This document shows positions 39,565 through 51,325 of a stretch of DNA of 64,000 nt, in pieces. Both the position numbers and the translations under genes were made by a program. Below the pieces are notes generated by a model. That model was given only the letters and a program-made list of their open reading frames with translations. It was not told where the DNA came from and searched no databases. How positions within the stretch are numbered: position 1 is the stretch's first letter; each line of letters begins with the position of its first letter. Source of the stretch: Roseicyclus sp. (lineage in GTDB: Bacteria; Pseudomonadota; Alphaproteobacteria; Rhodobacterales; Rhodobacteraceae); the NCBI GenBank assembly GCA_018401055.1, contig JAGYLB010000072.1:55796-119795 (forward strand), in the 5' to 3' direction.

Positions 39565-40947
39565 ATGATTGCCCTTATTGCCATGATGATGGCCGCGAGC
39601 CTCGCGGGACTTGCCTTCCTTGACGATGGCGCAGACACCGCGTCCGACGATCCCACCCCGGAGGTTACGCCCGATCCGCAGCCGGAACCTGAACCCGAGC
39701 CTGAGCCGGAACCGCAGCCCGAACCGGAATCCGAACCAGAACCCGAAGTGCAGACGCCCCCGGTGGTCGTGGAAACCGACCCCGAAACCGGCGCCGTCAC
39801 TATCATGGTCGAACCGGGGGCCGAGGGGCGGTTGCTTCTCGTCAGTGAACAGATCGAACTCACCCCCGGGAACGAGTCCTCGTCCGGTGGCGAAGAATTT
39901 AGGGCAACGCTGTTCTGGGCACCACCGGACTTCGACTTTGACGAAGCGTCCGCCGCGGTCGATTGGGATGCCTTTCGTCAGGCCTTCCGCGACGCCGGAA
40001 CCGCTCCGGACGCCGAGGATTACTACCGGGCCGTCGGCCTTGAGACCCTCGAAATCTGGGAGCTGGGCGACGAAGGCTGGATCGAGCCGCAGACCGGCGA
40101 AATTGCTCCCGCCTATGAGACCATCCGCTTCGACACCCGCACCGAGCTTCCCGAAATCACGTCAAACCGTCCGATCGAGTATTACGAGGTGGATAACAAC
40201 GCGCCTCTCGACTACGAGCTAGCAAATAGTGATGGCGATTATCTGACGCCGCTCGGCGGACCCGGGGATCTGGCGTTCGATTTCGTGACGACCATCGAAA
40301 GCTACGGCGCTAGCCCCTTTGATGCCGAGTTCTTTGACAGCGTCCGCACGGCAGACGGCGACGTGATCACCGGCACCGGACTGCAAGATTTCATCTTCAG
40401 CCCGCCCGGCGATCCGACAGCGATCACCATCATCGGCGGCGCGGGCGAAGATACGATCACCGCCGGGCTGAACGACACGATCATCACCGATGACGACACC
40501 GATATCGATGTCATCAACATCGACCTGCCGGCGAGCTTTGGCCAGATCTATGACGAGGTGCCGGTGATCCAGGCCGGGCCCGAGGATGTGATCGAGATCG
40601 ACCCCACCAACAGCCTTGTCATCGGCTATACCATCGACCGCGGCGCGGGCGTGACCGATTATCTTTATCACATCGTCCACGCGCCCGACGGCTTTGCCGC
40701 CCCGGCCGAGGTTCTGGGCGCGGCCGACAGCCCCTTGTCGCTGGAGGACTTCTACCGTGCGGCAGGCGTCCAGTTGATGGCCATGGGTCACATGGGCAGC
40801 CTTGACCAAAGCGACCCTTCAAATCCCATCGACACCCGCGTGGCACAGCCGCAATTCCAAGGGGCCAGATTGGGGATGTACTCCGCCGTGCTGCAGGGCG
40901 AGACAGTGACCTTCAGTACGGTCTTCCAACCTGTCCCAGCCGCCTAA
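39565..40947 (+). CDS. Membrane-anchored acidic protein with Pro/Glu linker and RTX-like segment
   Basis: 460 residues. An N-terminal helix (MIALIAMMMAASLAGLAFLD) anchors or exports the protein. Residues ~30-65 are a Pro-Glu linker (repeated E-P-x) encoded by a hexanucleotide-like repeat. The remainder is very acidic and beta-rich, with DGDVITGTGLQDFIFSPPGD and IIGGAGEDTITAGLNDTI, one clear GGxGxDxIx calcium-binding nonapeptide and two degenerate ones. The middle includes WAPPDFDFDEASAAVDWDAF. It resembles roseobacter calcium-binding surface proteins; a periplasm- or surface-facing location is inferred. A smaller gene of the same plan follows at 41385, and both are preceded by the same repeat. 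No frameshift. Function unknown. Confidence 0.72.
   Translation: MIALIAMMMAASLAGLAFLDDGADTASDDPTPEVTPDPQPEPEPEPEPEPQPEPESEPEPEVQTPPVVVETDPETGAVTIMVEPGAEGRLLLVSEQIELTPGNESSSGGEEFRATLFWAPPDFDFDEASAAVDWDAFRQAFRDAGTAPDAEDYYRAVGLETLEIWELGDEGWIEPQTGEIAPAYETIRFDTRTELPEITSNRPIEYYEVDNNAPLDYELANSDGDYLTPLGGPGDLAFDFVTTIESYGASPFDAEFFDSVRTADGDVITGTGLQDFIFSPPGDPTAITIIGGAGEDTITAGLNDTIITDDDTDIDVINIDLPASFGQIYDEVPVIQAGPEDVIEIDPTNSLVIGYTIDRGAGVTDYLYHIVHAPDGFAAPAEVLGAADSPLSLEDFYRAAGVQLMAMGHMGSLDQSDPSNPIDTRVAQPQFQGARLGMYSAVLQGETVTFSTVFQPVPAA
39676..39756 (+). repeat. Low-complexity Pro/Glu coding repeat
   Basis: Short CCNGAA/CCCGAG units encode the E-P linker of the protein at 39565. The repeat is imperfect at the third codon base, so selection seems to act on the protein. 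Confidence 0.6.
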
Positions 40948-41384
40948 GCCCGCCGCCCCGGTTGCTGGCCTCTGCGGGGGCCGGGCGGCATCTGAGCCGC
41001 TTTGACCGCGCCACAGGCGGCAGGCCATCGGCCGAACCGGGGGAATCCCGCCGCGGCGCAGGGCCCATGCCGCTGTCGCGATGACACGCGCAAGAACCGC
41101 GCCCCGGATCGCCCCCGGATGCGGGCTTGTCTGGCCACGTTTCGGGTTTCGGTCGCGCGCCGCGCCCGCGCCGCGATGGCCGGTCTGCATGGTCGGCTCA
41201 GGGATCACGGGGCAGCACCGCATCCGTCCCCATCCGCCAGCAGCGGAAGGGCCCGACCCGCACCCGCGCAGGGGTTGACGACCGCGGCGACGGCATCGAT
41301 CTTTTTCAGTGAGGACGTCGAAAATTTGCCTTAATGATGCGCGATCATGCTACGCGCAGGGACAGACGGTGTTGAGGCGGTGCG
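40948..41384. other. 437-nt intergenic region between the two Pro/Glu-linker genes
   Basis: Holds copy 2 of the 81-nt repeat (40972-41052) and about 330 nt of GC-rich leader before the ATG at 41385. Just upstream of the ATG the sequence becomes AT-richer (GATCTTTTTCAGTGAGGACG, AAAATTTGCCTTAATGATG), as a promoter would, but no -35/-10 pair could be fixed. No convincing ORF. Confidence 0.5.
40972..41052 (+). repeat. 81-nt repeat, copy 2 (upstream of second Pro/Glu-linker gene)
   Basis: Direct repeat of 39361-39441 in the same orientation. The two copies bracket the gene at 39565, consistent with a tandem duplication of a repeat-plus-gene unit. Confidence 0.65.
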
Positions 41385-42176
41385 ATGATCGGATTGGTGG
41401 GGTTTTTGCCCGCATTGTTGTTTGTGGCCTTTGCCGCCACTGCATTTCTCGAGGATGGGGACACGGTCGCACCTGAACCCGATCCCGACGCGCCCGACCC
41501 CGGCACCCCGATCGAGCCTGAGATGGGCGGCGAAACGCCCGAGCCCGAACCGGAACTGCCCGAAACAGACCCCGGCCTGCCCGCCCCCGTGACGGACCCT
41601 GCGCCGCCTCCCGTTACGGAACCCGAGCCCGATACGGACCCCGGCACAGAGCAGGCGCAGCCGGTGCCCGCACCTGCGTCGACCCCCTACCCTGCGGTGA
41701 TCGACGAGGTCGATGGCGAGGATGCGCTGCTGACGATCGACATCAGCAATGCGACGCTTGAGACCCTGGCGACCGATCCGAACGCACCCGATGATGGTTT
41801 CACCGCCTTTCTCGACAGTGGCGACACACTCGAGGTCAACCTTGGCGATGATGTCGCGGGCACGCTTTTTGTCGTGGATATCGCCGACGTGACCCTTGGC
41901 AGTGGAACGGACCCCGACCAGAGCTTCCTGTCGCGCGCGATCTACATCCTGCCTGAGGGCGTCACGCCGCCCGCCGAGATCACCGCCGAAACGGAAGATG
42001 CGCTGATCGAGTCGCTTGGCCTGATCCGGCTGGGCGAGATCGACCTTGGTCAATTGGTGACCCGCACCGATCCCAACAACGGAGAGATCACGATTCTCGA
42101 GGACACGCGGCAATCGGTGCTCCCGCAGGTGATCTCGAACCGGGCGATCACGACGGATCAGGCGGTCTTTGCCTGA
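41385..42176 (+). CDS. Membrane-anchored acidic protein with Pro/Glu linker (second)
   Basis: 263 residues with the same plan as the gene at 39565: N-terminal helix [20 protein letters not shown], then [17 protein letters not shown] and a Pro/Glu/Asp linker to about residue 95, then an acidic beta-rich domain ([60 protein letters not shown]) ending [16 protein letters not shown]. No RTX repeat is obvious. The last 19 nt overlap the convergent methyltransferase gene. Composition indicates an exported, anchored protein; function unknown. Confidence 0.7.
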   Translation: MIGLVGFLPALLFVAFAATAFLEDGDTVAPEPDPDAPDPGTPIEPEMGGETPEPEPELPETDPGLPAPVTDPAPPPVTEPEPDTDPGTEQAQPVPAPASTPYPAVIDEVDGEDALLTIDISNATLETLATDPNAPDDGFTAFLDSGDTLEVNLGDDVAGTLFVVDIADVTLGSGTDPDQSFLSRAIYILPEGVTPPAEITAETEDALIESLGLIRLGEIDLGQLVTRTDPNNGEITILEDTRQSVLPQVISNRAITTDQAVFA

Positions 42177-42955
42177 CGCGGCAGGCGCTCAGGTCTCACG
42201 GTCGCCGCAGCGGTTGCTTGCGCCCGCGGGGGCTGGCGCCCCTCCAGCACCTTGAGGGGCTGGCGCACGCGTTCGGCCAGACCCGGACGGGTGGGGGCGT
42301 AGACGCGCTTGGACACCTCCAGCAAGATCACGCCGCCTGCGTAGTAGCTCGACATCTTGGCGCCCAGTTTCTCGACCACTTCCGCCGAGCGGAGCCAGAA
42401 CCGCTGGTGCGACGGCGGCGCAAAGAGCGCGGCGGCGTGGCGTTCGGGCATGAAATCATGCCGCTTCATCTGCGCTTCGAGCTGGCTCAGCGAATAGGGG
42501 CGGCCAAAGCCGAAGGGCGTGGCGTCGCGCCGCGCCCACATGCCAGAACGGTTGGGCACGATGAACAGCGCCTTGCCGCCCGGCCCCAGAACGCGCTGGC
42601 ATTCCTCCAGCACTGCGGATGGATGTTCCGAGGTTTCCAGCCCGTGCAGGCACACGATCTTGTCGGCCACGCCCGTCTGGAGCGGCCAAAGCCCTTCGCG
42701 GCACAGGACAGACACGTTGTCGAGACCGGCGGGCCAAGGCATCACGCCCTGTTCAGCCGGCATCAGGCCGACCACACGCCGCGCCGTGCCCAGATAAGGA
42801 CGCAAGAGCGGCACGGCAAAGCCGAAGCCCACGACCGTCTGCCCCTGCGCCTCGGGCCAGAGCGCCAGCATCCGGTCGCGGATCGCCTTTTGGGCGATGC
42901 GGCCCAGACGGGTGCGGTAATAGAATTGGCGCAGGTCAGTGACGTCGAGATGCAT
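42158..42955 (-). CDS. Class I SAM-dependent methyltransferase
   Basis: 265 residues, [20 protein letters not shown] at the N-terminus, [20 protein letters not shown] as the SAM-binding glycine-rich region (somewhat atypical: GFGFAVP), [20 protein letters not shown] and [20 protein letters not shown] as the later motifs. The layout matches methyltransferase-11-type proteins adjacent to gloB in Rhodobacteraceae, sometimes noted as YcgJ- or SmtA-like. Target unknown. Divergent from gloB with only 66 nt between starts, so the two promoters overlap. Confidence 0.85.
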   Translation of the reverse strand: MHLDVTDLRQFYYRTRLGRIAQKAIRDRMLALWPEAQGQTVVGFGFAVPLLRPYLGTARRVVGLMPAEQGVMPWPAGLDNVSVLCREGLWPLQTGVADKIVCLHGLETSEHPSAVLEECQRVLGPGGKALFIVPNRSGMWARRDATPFGFGRPYSLSQLEAQMKRHDFMPERHAAALFAPPSHQRFWLRSAEVVEKLGAKMSSYYAGGVILLEVSKRVYAPTRPGLAERVRQPLKVLEGRQPPRAQATAAATVRPERLPRQAKTA

Positions 42956-43021
42956 TGCACTAGCTGGTTAGGTGCGCGAGGGTGGCACCCCCGCACCTTA
43001 CGGCACGCAGACAGGAATTCC

Positions 43022-43804
43022 ATGCCCGAGACCGCGACGACGCCAGAAATCGTGACCATTCCGTGCCTCAAGGACAATTACGCCTTCTTGCTGCATGACC
43101 CCGCGACCGGGGCTACCGCCGTGGTCGACGTGCCCGAAGCGCCGCCGATCGAGGCCGCGCTTGCGGAACGCGGCTGGACCCTGTCGGATATCTTGATCAC
43201 GCATCACCACTGGGACCATGTCGATGGCGTGGATGCCCTGCGCGCGGCCACCGGTGCGCGGGTCTGGGGAGCCGCCGCCGATGCCCACCGCCTGCCCGCG
43301 CTCGATCACGCGCTGGCCGAGGGCGACACTGTGACAATAGGCAGCCTGACCGGCCATGTGATCGACGTGCCGGGCCATACTGTCGGGCATATCGCCCTTC
43401 ATTTTCCGCAAGCGGGCGCCGTGTTCACCGCCGACAGCCTGATGGCGCTGGGGTGCGGACGCCTGTTTGAGGGGACGGCCGCGCAGATGTGGGCGAGCCT
43501 GTCGAAACTTGCCGCCCTGCCCCCCGAAACGCTGGTCTGTTCGGGTCACGAATACACCGCCGGAAACGCCCGTTTCGCGGTAACGGTTGATCCGGGAAAT
43601 TCCGCGCTTATCTCTCGGGTATCGAAGATCGAAGCGGCCCGTGCGGCAGGCCGCCCTACCGTTCCCTCAACCCTGGCCGAGGAACTGGCGACCAACCCGT
43701 TCCTGCGCGCCGCAGACCCCGTAATCGCCCGGACCCTCGATCTTTCGGGGGCCGACCCCGCCACCGTGTTTGCCCGTATCCGAAGCCTCAAGGATACGTT
43801 CTGA
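43022..43804 (+). CDS. gloB: Hydroxyacylglutathione hydrolase (glyoxalase II)
   Basis: Hydrolyses S-lactoylglutathione to lactate and glutathione, completing methylglyoxal removal. 260 residues. Metal motif ITHHHWDHVDGVDAL (THHHxDH), DVPGHTVGHIALHF, VFTADSLMALGCGRLFEGTA with the bridging Asp, and CSGHEYTAGNARFAVTVDPG. C-terminal helical domain ends FARIRSLKDTF. Intact. Confidence 0.95.
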   Translation: MPETATTPEIVTIPCLKDNYAFLLHDPATGATAVVDVPEAPPIEAALAERGWTLSDILITHHHWDHVDGVDALRAATGARVWGAAADAHRLPALDHALAEGDTVTIGSLTGHVIDVPGHTVGHIALHFPQAGAVFTADSLMALGCGRLFEGTAAQMWASLSKLAALPPETLVCSGHEYTAGNARFAVTVDPGNSALISRVSKIEAARAAGRPTVPSTLAEELATNPFLRAADPVIARTLDLSGADPATVFARIRSLKDTF

Positions 43805-43998
43805 ACTGCACGGAACAGGTGCACAAAATTTAGGCAACAACGCCGTGGCCAAGGTATAGAGGCCCTGGCCGCACCCGCACACGAGACCTTGAGCAGTTTC
43901 TCCTTGAAAGACGACGGGAGAAAGCAAAGTTTAAGACAATGAGGCCATGATCGCGTCAGGCACAGGCCTGACCGATGCACGAGGAAAGGAGCACGCTG

Positions 43999-46335
<2,337 letters not shown>

Positions 46336-46359
46336 CGTCGCACCGCAAAAGCCGACGCC

Positions 46360-46392
46360 AAGGCCCGGTCCCGTTTGGGCCGGGCCTTTTTC
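46360..46392 (+). terminator. Intrinsic terminator after clpA
   Basis: AAGGCCCGG-(tcccgtttggg)-CCGGGCCTTTTT, a strong stem with T run, 25 nt after the clpA stop. Confidence 0.88.
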
Positions 46393-46422
46393 TGTGACGA
46401 TCAGGCAAAAGGTCCCTGCCCC

Positions 46423-47382
46423 ATGCGTTTCAGCCTCGTCCCTGCCCTGATCGCCCTCGCCCTGCCAGCGGGCGCACAAGATGCGCCGCGCCTGCTCTTC
46501 CCGGTGGACTGCACCTTGGGCGAGACCTGTTTCCTGCAGCAATTCGTCGACCGTGACCCCGGCCCCGGCGCGCGCGATTATGCCTGCGGTCCGCAAAGCT
46601 ACGACACCCATACCGGAACCGACATCCGTACCGCGGATCTGGCCGTGATGCTGGCCGGTGTCACGGTGATCGCGGCAGCCGAAGGGGTCGTGCGCGGTTT
46701 GCGCGACGGGGTGCCTGACGGCGGGACGGCGACAATGCCCGAGGGGCAGGGCTGCGGCAACGGCGTGGTGCTGACCCATCCGGGCGGCTGGGAAACGCAA
46801 TATTGCCACCTGATGCAAGGCTCGATCACGGTGAGCGAGGGGCAGCGGGTCGCATCGGGCACGGCGCTGGGGCTGATCGGCTATTCCGGAAGGACCGAAT
46901 TTCCGCATCTGGAATTCATCATCCGCCACGAAGGGCGCGTGGTCGATCCCTTCGACCCCTCTGACCTTGCCACCTGCGGCGAGGCTGCGACCCCGCTCTG
47001 GGCTGAGCCGCTGGAGCATTCGGGCGGGGGCATCTTGTCGGCGGGCTTTGCCGCTGCAATCCCGGATTTCGATGCCATTCAGGCAGGCGCGGCCGCGACA
47101 GGGGCAGTCCCGGCCGGGGGAGAGGCGCTGGTGATCTGGGCCTATGTCCACAGCGCCCGGGCGGGCGATACCTTGCGCTTGCGCATCACGGATGCCTCAG
47201 GCGTTGAGGTGCATGCACAAGACGTGGCGCTCGACCGCACGCAGGCTCAACTCTTCCGCGCCACGGGCCGTAGGACGCCCGCGGGCGGGTGGTCGCCCGG
47301 TCTTTACCGAGGCAACGTGACACTGATCCGCGACGGGGTGGAGATCGACGGGTTGAATGCGGCGGTGATTGTCACGCCCTGA
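46423..47382 (+). CDS. Exported M23-family peptidase
   Basis: 319 residues. Signal peptide MRFSLVPALIALALPAGA-QD. The LytM/M23 core shows the metal motif SYDTHTGTDIRTADLAVMLA (H-x-G-x-D), VVLTHPGGWETQYCHLMQGS and GYSGRTEFPHLEFIIRHEGR, where the second-strand motif is H-L-E rather than the usual H-x-H, so one ligand may be changed. Cysteine pairs (CTLGETC, CGPQSY) suit a periplasmic protein. The C-terminal ~110 residues form a second beta domain. It may cut peptidoglycan cross-links or be an inactive regulator. It is convergent with the motor-pair genes. Confidence 0.83.
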   Translation: MRFSLVPALIALALPAGAQDAPRLLFPVDCTLGETCFLQQFVDRDPGPGARDYACGPQSYDTHTGTDIRTADLAVMLAGVTVIAAAEGVVRGLRDGVPDGGTATMPEGQGCGNGVVLTHPGGWETQYCHLMQGSITVSEGQRVASGTALGLIGYSGRTEFPHLEFIIRHEGRVVDPFDPSDLATCGEAATPLWAEPLEHSGGGILSAGFAAAIPDFDAIQAGAAATGAVPAGGEALVIWAYVHSARAGDTLRLRITDASGVEVHAQDVALDRTQAQLFRATGRRTPAGGWSPGLYRGNVTLIRDGVEIDGLNAAVIVTP

Positions 47383-47393
47383 GCGGTCGGCCG

Positions 47394-49353
47394 CTATCGC
47401 TCGGTCAGTTTCAACTCGATCCTGCGGTTCTGCGCGCGTCCTTCAGCCGTCGTATTGTCGGCAAGCGGGCTGTATTCGCCAAAGCCCGTGGCCGCCAGCC
47501 GGTCGGGCGGAAAGCCCAACTCCTCGGACATGAACAAGACGACCGACAGAGCGCGCGCCTGGCTCAACTCCCAGTTCGAGCCGAAAGCCCCACCCACGCG
47601 CACTTGCTGGTTGTCGGTATGGCCGTCGACCCGCACGATCCAATCGATCCCCTCGGGGATATCGCCCGCCACCTCGGACAGCAACTCGGCCACGCTGCGG
47701 ATCTGGGCCAGCCCCTCGGGCGCCAGATCGGCGGAGCCCAGATCGAACAGCACCTCGGAGGAAAAGACGAAGCGGTCACCTTCGATCCGGACGCCCTCGC
47801 GCCCCTCCAGCAACTCGCGCAGGCGGCCGAAGAATTCGGAACGGAAGCGTTCCAGCTCCTCGGCTTCGGCGGCAAGACGCGCGACCTCGGCGGCCTCCAG
47901 TTCGGCTAGCCGGGTCTGCTGTGCGGCCAGCGCCGTCTGTTCCTGCGCCACGCGCGCCAACGCTTGATTGAGCTGCGCGCCCAAGTTGGCGATCTGCACC
48001 TCTGCCTCGGCGTCGCGGGCGGCCGACGCGTCGATCAGGGCCTGCAGCCCGCCAAGTTGCGTGCGCAGTGCCGCCACCTGCTCGTTGAGCAAAGCCACCT
48101 GCCGTTGGCTTTCGGCCGAAGCCGCCTCGGTCCGCTCAAGCTCTGCATTGGCTTGCGCCAGCAAGGCGGCGCGGGCTTCTGCCTCGGACAGGGCGTTGTT
48201 GCGGGACGCCTCGGCGGCCAGACGCGCGGAGAGGGCCGCGGCCAGTTGGGCCTCCAACGTTTCGGACTGTGCCATGAGGGTCGTCGCGGCCTCGGCCTGC
48301 CCCTGCGCCTCGGCCTCAAGGGCCACGATCTGCGCCTCTAGCTCTGCCAGTCTGCGCGGCGGCGCTGGCCTCGACGCTTTCTATGCGCGACAGCGCCAGA
48401 GCCAGCGCCTGCTCGGTCGCACTGAGGTCGCTTGCGCGGTCACCTGCGAGAGCCTCGAGGCGATCGGCCTCGGCCTCGGCGGCCGCCAATTGATCGGCGA
48501 GGCTGCGGCGTTCGTCGGCGGCGACAAGGGCGGCGGCAAGGCGAGCGGCCAGATCCTCTTCGGCGGCCCGCGCAGCCGCCAGCAGGGTCAGCGTTTCCTC
48601 GGCGCGGCGGCGCTGTTCCTCCAGAGCCAGCGTCATCGCAGTCAGTTCTGCATCGGCATTCTCCAGCCGCGCGCGCAAGACCTCGGCAGCGGCGGCCTCG
48701 ACCAGACGGGCAGCTTCCTCCTCGCTCAGTTGCGTCTCGAGCGTGGCGATGGTGGCCGATTGCGTCTCGGTCTCGCTCCGCAGGTCCGCGATCAGCGCCT
48801 CAAGCGCTTCGCGACGCGCGGCGGCAAGGCGCGCCTCCTCGGCGGCCGTATCGATCTCGGACCGGGCAGTGGCCAGCGCCAGCCGCTGGGCTTCGGCGGC
48901 CGTGATCGTCTCAGCCAACTCAGCGGCGGTGGCGTCGCGATCCGCCTCGAGCTGCGTGTTGGCCGCGATCAACGAGGCGACCTGCGCCTCAAAATCGGCG
49001 ATGAGGGCGGCCTGCGCCGCACCTTGGGCGGTGAGCGAGGCGATCAAGGCATCTTGGGCGGCCAGTTCGCTTTCGGCATCGGCCAGCGAGCCCGTCAGCG
49101 TCGCCACCCGGCTTTCCAGCGCCGCGGCGCGGTTTTCCTCAAGGCCCAGCGCATCGGCCAGCGCGTTGAGCTGGGCGTTGAGGGTGTTCAACTCCTCGTC
49201 TTGGGTCGTGATCTGCTCGGAGAGCACGAACTGGACGACCATGAAGATCGACAGGACGAAGATCATCACCATCAAAAGCGAGGTGATCGCGTCGACGAAC
49301 CCGGGCCAGATGACCCCGGACATCTTGTTCGACGCGCGGCGCTGAAAGGCCAT
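47394..49353 (-). CDS. MotB/ZorB-like OmpA-domain protein with long coiled coil (one frameshift)
   Basis: About 650 residues. Residues ~12-45 hold one membrane helix with a conserved Asp at position 21 (WPGFVDAITSLLMVMIFVLS), the place of the proton-binding Asp in MotB, ExbD and ZorB. Then comes ~450 residues of Ala/Glu/Leu-rich coiled coil, and a C-terminal OmpA/MotB peptidoglycan-binding domain: FVFSSEVLFDLGSADLAPEG, IVRVDGHTDNQQVRVGG, SNWELSQARALSVVLFMSEE and GRAQNRRIELKLTER. The halves are in different frames joined near 48345. It lies 6 nt after the MotA-like gene, forming an ion-driven motor pair. The coiled coil is far longer than in MotB. Confidence 0.83.
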
Positions 49354-49359
49354 CGCGGG

Positions 49360-50572
49360 TCACTCGCCGCTTTGGACGGGGGGCCGGGGGGCGGGCTGCG
49401 GGCGGCGAGCAGGCGCGCGGGCGGCATTGACCAGATCGCGTATCGCGGTCGTCAACGCGTGCAGGTCGCCGCGCAGCGCCAACACCTCGTCGTTGCGGCT
49501 TGCGCCCAGATCCTCGTAGATCTTCAGCAGCTGCACGTCGATGGACCGCAGGCGCATCCTGCTTTCGTCGTCGATGCCGCCACCGCGCTGGCCTTCCTCG
49601 AGGACTTGGCTCAGGCGTTCCTGGGCTGCGGCCAGACGCTCGGTCGCGGCAACCGGACCGGGGCCCAGTTTCACCGTCAAGCCCTCCACCGCCTGCGCCA
49701 GTTGCAACATCCGGTCTTCGGTCGCGCTGCGGCGGGTTTCGGACTGGGTGAAGAGCGATTGCAGCGTCTCCATCTGGTCGACCATATGGTCGAGCACCGT
49801 GGCGATGGCATTGCGATCGACGCCGCCCCTCGCCCTCGCCACTGGCGAAACTGACCCGCGTGATCGAGGCCAGCCATTCCTCGAGCTCGCGGTAGAACCG
49901 GTTCTGGCCATGGCCTGCGTAAAGCTCCAGCAGGCCCACGACCAGCGAGCCCGCAAGCCCCAGAAGCGAAGAGGCAAAGGCCGTGCCCATGCCGCCCAAC
50001 TGATCCTCGAGACCGTCCATCAGCCGGCCAAAGACGGCCACGCTTTCCTCGCCCTCGCCGGGTTGCAGCGAGCGGATGGTGTCGACAACGGCAGGAATAG
50101 TGGTGGCCAGACCAAAGAAGGTGCCCAGAAGCCCGAGAAAGATCAGCAGGTTGGCGATGTATCTCGTGATGTCGCGGCTTTCCTCCATCCGGGCGCCGAC
50201 ACTGTCGAGCATCGAGCGCGCCGCGGGTCCGGTGACCTGAAGCCCGCGGCCCCGCACCCGGGCGATGCCGGTCATCGCGGCCAAAAGGCGGGGCGGGCGT
50301 TCGGTGGCGTCTTGCGGGGCGCTGCCCGCCAGCGCCTCGATCCAGGCGACCGAGGAAAACAGCTGGAAGACCTGGAAAAAGCAGGCCAGCACGCCGATGA
50401 TGAACACGACGCCGATGGTGCCGTTGAGATAGGGCGAGGCAAGGAACACCGGCTGGACCTGCGGCCAGACCAGCACGCCACCCGCCGCGACCGCCGCGCA
50501 GATGATCAGCATCAAGACGATCTGCTGTGTCGGGCGCGTGATGCGCGGCCCCTGCGGCGTGGGTCGCGTCAT
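49360..50572 (-). CDS. MotA/TolQ/ExbB-like (ZorA-like) proton-channel protein (one frameshift)
   Basis: About 400 residues. Membrane helices: QIVLMLIICAAVAAGGVLVW, GTIGVVFIIGVLACFFQVFQ, YIANLLIFLGLLGTFFGLAT and AFASSLLGLAGSLVVGLLEL. The third and fourth are the MotA/TolQ/ExbB channel helices, with GLLGTFFGLATTIPAV and GMGTAFASSLLGLAGS. A cytoplasmic C-terminal tail of ~150 residues with coiled-coil character (DHMVDQMETLQSLFTQSETR) follows an indel near 49835. It forms the stator with the OmpA-domain protein downstream. The plan resembles ZorA of the Zorya defence system, but no Zor effector genes are nearby. Confidence 0.83.
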
Positions 50573-50708
50573 GCGCGGCCCCTGCGCCGGGGCGCCCAGT
50601 GTCTGCTCTGCTCGCCATGGCTCCGGCCCGGTTCTTGATGTTACCTATGGTTAATCTACAAGTGCTGCGCGCATAAGCCAATGGCGCAATGCGGGTCCAA
50701 AGGCGCGC

Positions 50709-51245
50709 TCAGCCCGCCTTGATCTGGCGCACGCGGGCGACCAGCCAGTCAAGATCCGGATCTGGCAGGCCCAAGGCGTGCAGATGGGTCGCGGTGTTGG
50801 CGAGGTATTCGTCGTTCGGCCCCCGCCCGCCCACCGCGCGCGCGATGATCTGCGCCTGATCCTCCAGCGGCAGGGTGCAATACTGCTCATGCGCGGGATC
50901 GATGACATAGGTCAACACATTGGCCTGGCGGCCGCCTAGGGAAAATTCCACCTCCTGCCGCGTCTCGAGATAGGCCGACGAGATCAGTTCACGGTCGCGC
51001 AGATAGGCCAGCGTGGATTGCGCGTGGTCTGCATCGACGCGAAAGGCGATGCCGTGGCAGGCGGCACCCGGCGCGTGATCCAACGCCAGCACCAGCCCCG
51101 GCGCATCGCGCGTGCCGCGATGGTGGATGGAGGACATGCAAAAACTGCGGCGCCAGTCGTGCAGCCGCGCCACCCGCGTCTCGGCCACCGGAAAACCCGG
51201 GTCCCACAAGAGCGATCCGTATCCAAAGACCCAAAGATCGCCCAT
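50709..51245 (-). CDS. ChaC-like gamma-glutamylcyclotransferase
   Basis: 178 residues with the nucleotide-like loop VFGYGSLLWDPGFPVAETRV, DWRRSFCMSSIHHRGTRDAP, GLVLALDHAPGAACHGIAFR and, for the acid-base Glu, YLETRQEVEF. ChaC enzymes cleave glutathione to 5-oxoproline and Cys-Gly. Start MGDLWVFGYG at 51245. It may be co-transcribed with the ZorA-like gene's promoter region upstream, but is separated from it by 136 nt. Confidence 0.88.
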   Translation of the reverse strand: MGDLWVFGYGSLLWDPGFPVAETRVARLHDWRRSFCMSSIHHRGTRDAPGLVLALDHAPGAACHGIAFRVDADHAQSTLAYLRDRELISSAYLETRQEVEFSLGGRQANVLTYVIDPAHEQYCTLPLEDQAQIIARAVGGRGPNDEYLANTATHLHALGLPDPDLDWLVARVRQIKAG

Positions 51246-51325
51246 GTGCCCGTCGCCTCCTGCATGGTCAGCCGCCTTGGGGGGCGCTATAGCGGGGCGG
51301 GCAGCAGATCGGTAGGGGATGTGAC

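Noticed and set aside
47968..49854. Long plus-strand ORF opposite the motor-pair genes
   Set aside because: Mirror of the Ala/Glu/Leu coiled coil; the minus-strand reading has membrane and OmpA motifs.
47394..50572. A complete Zorya defence system
   Set aside because: Only the ZorA/ZorB-like pair is present. Neighbours are an M23 peptidase and ChaC; no helicase, nuclease or ZorE-like gene is near.
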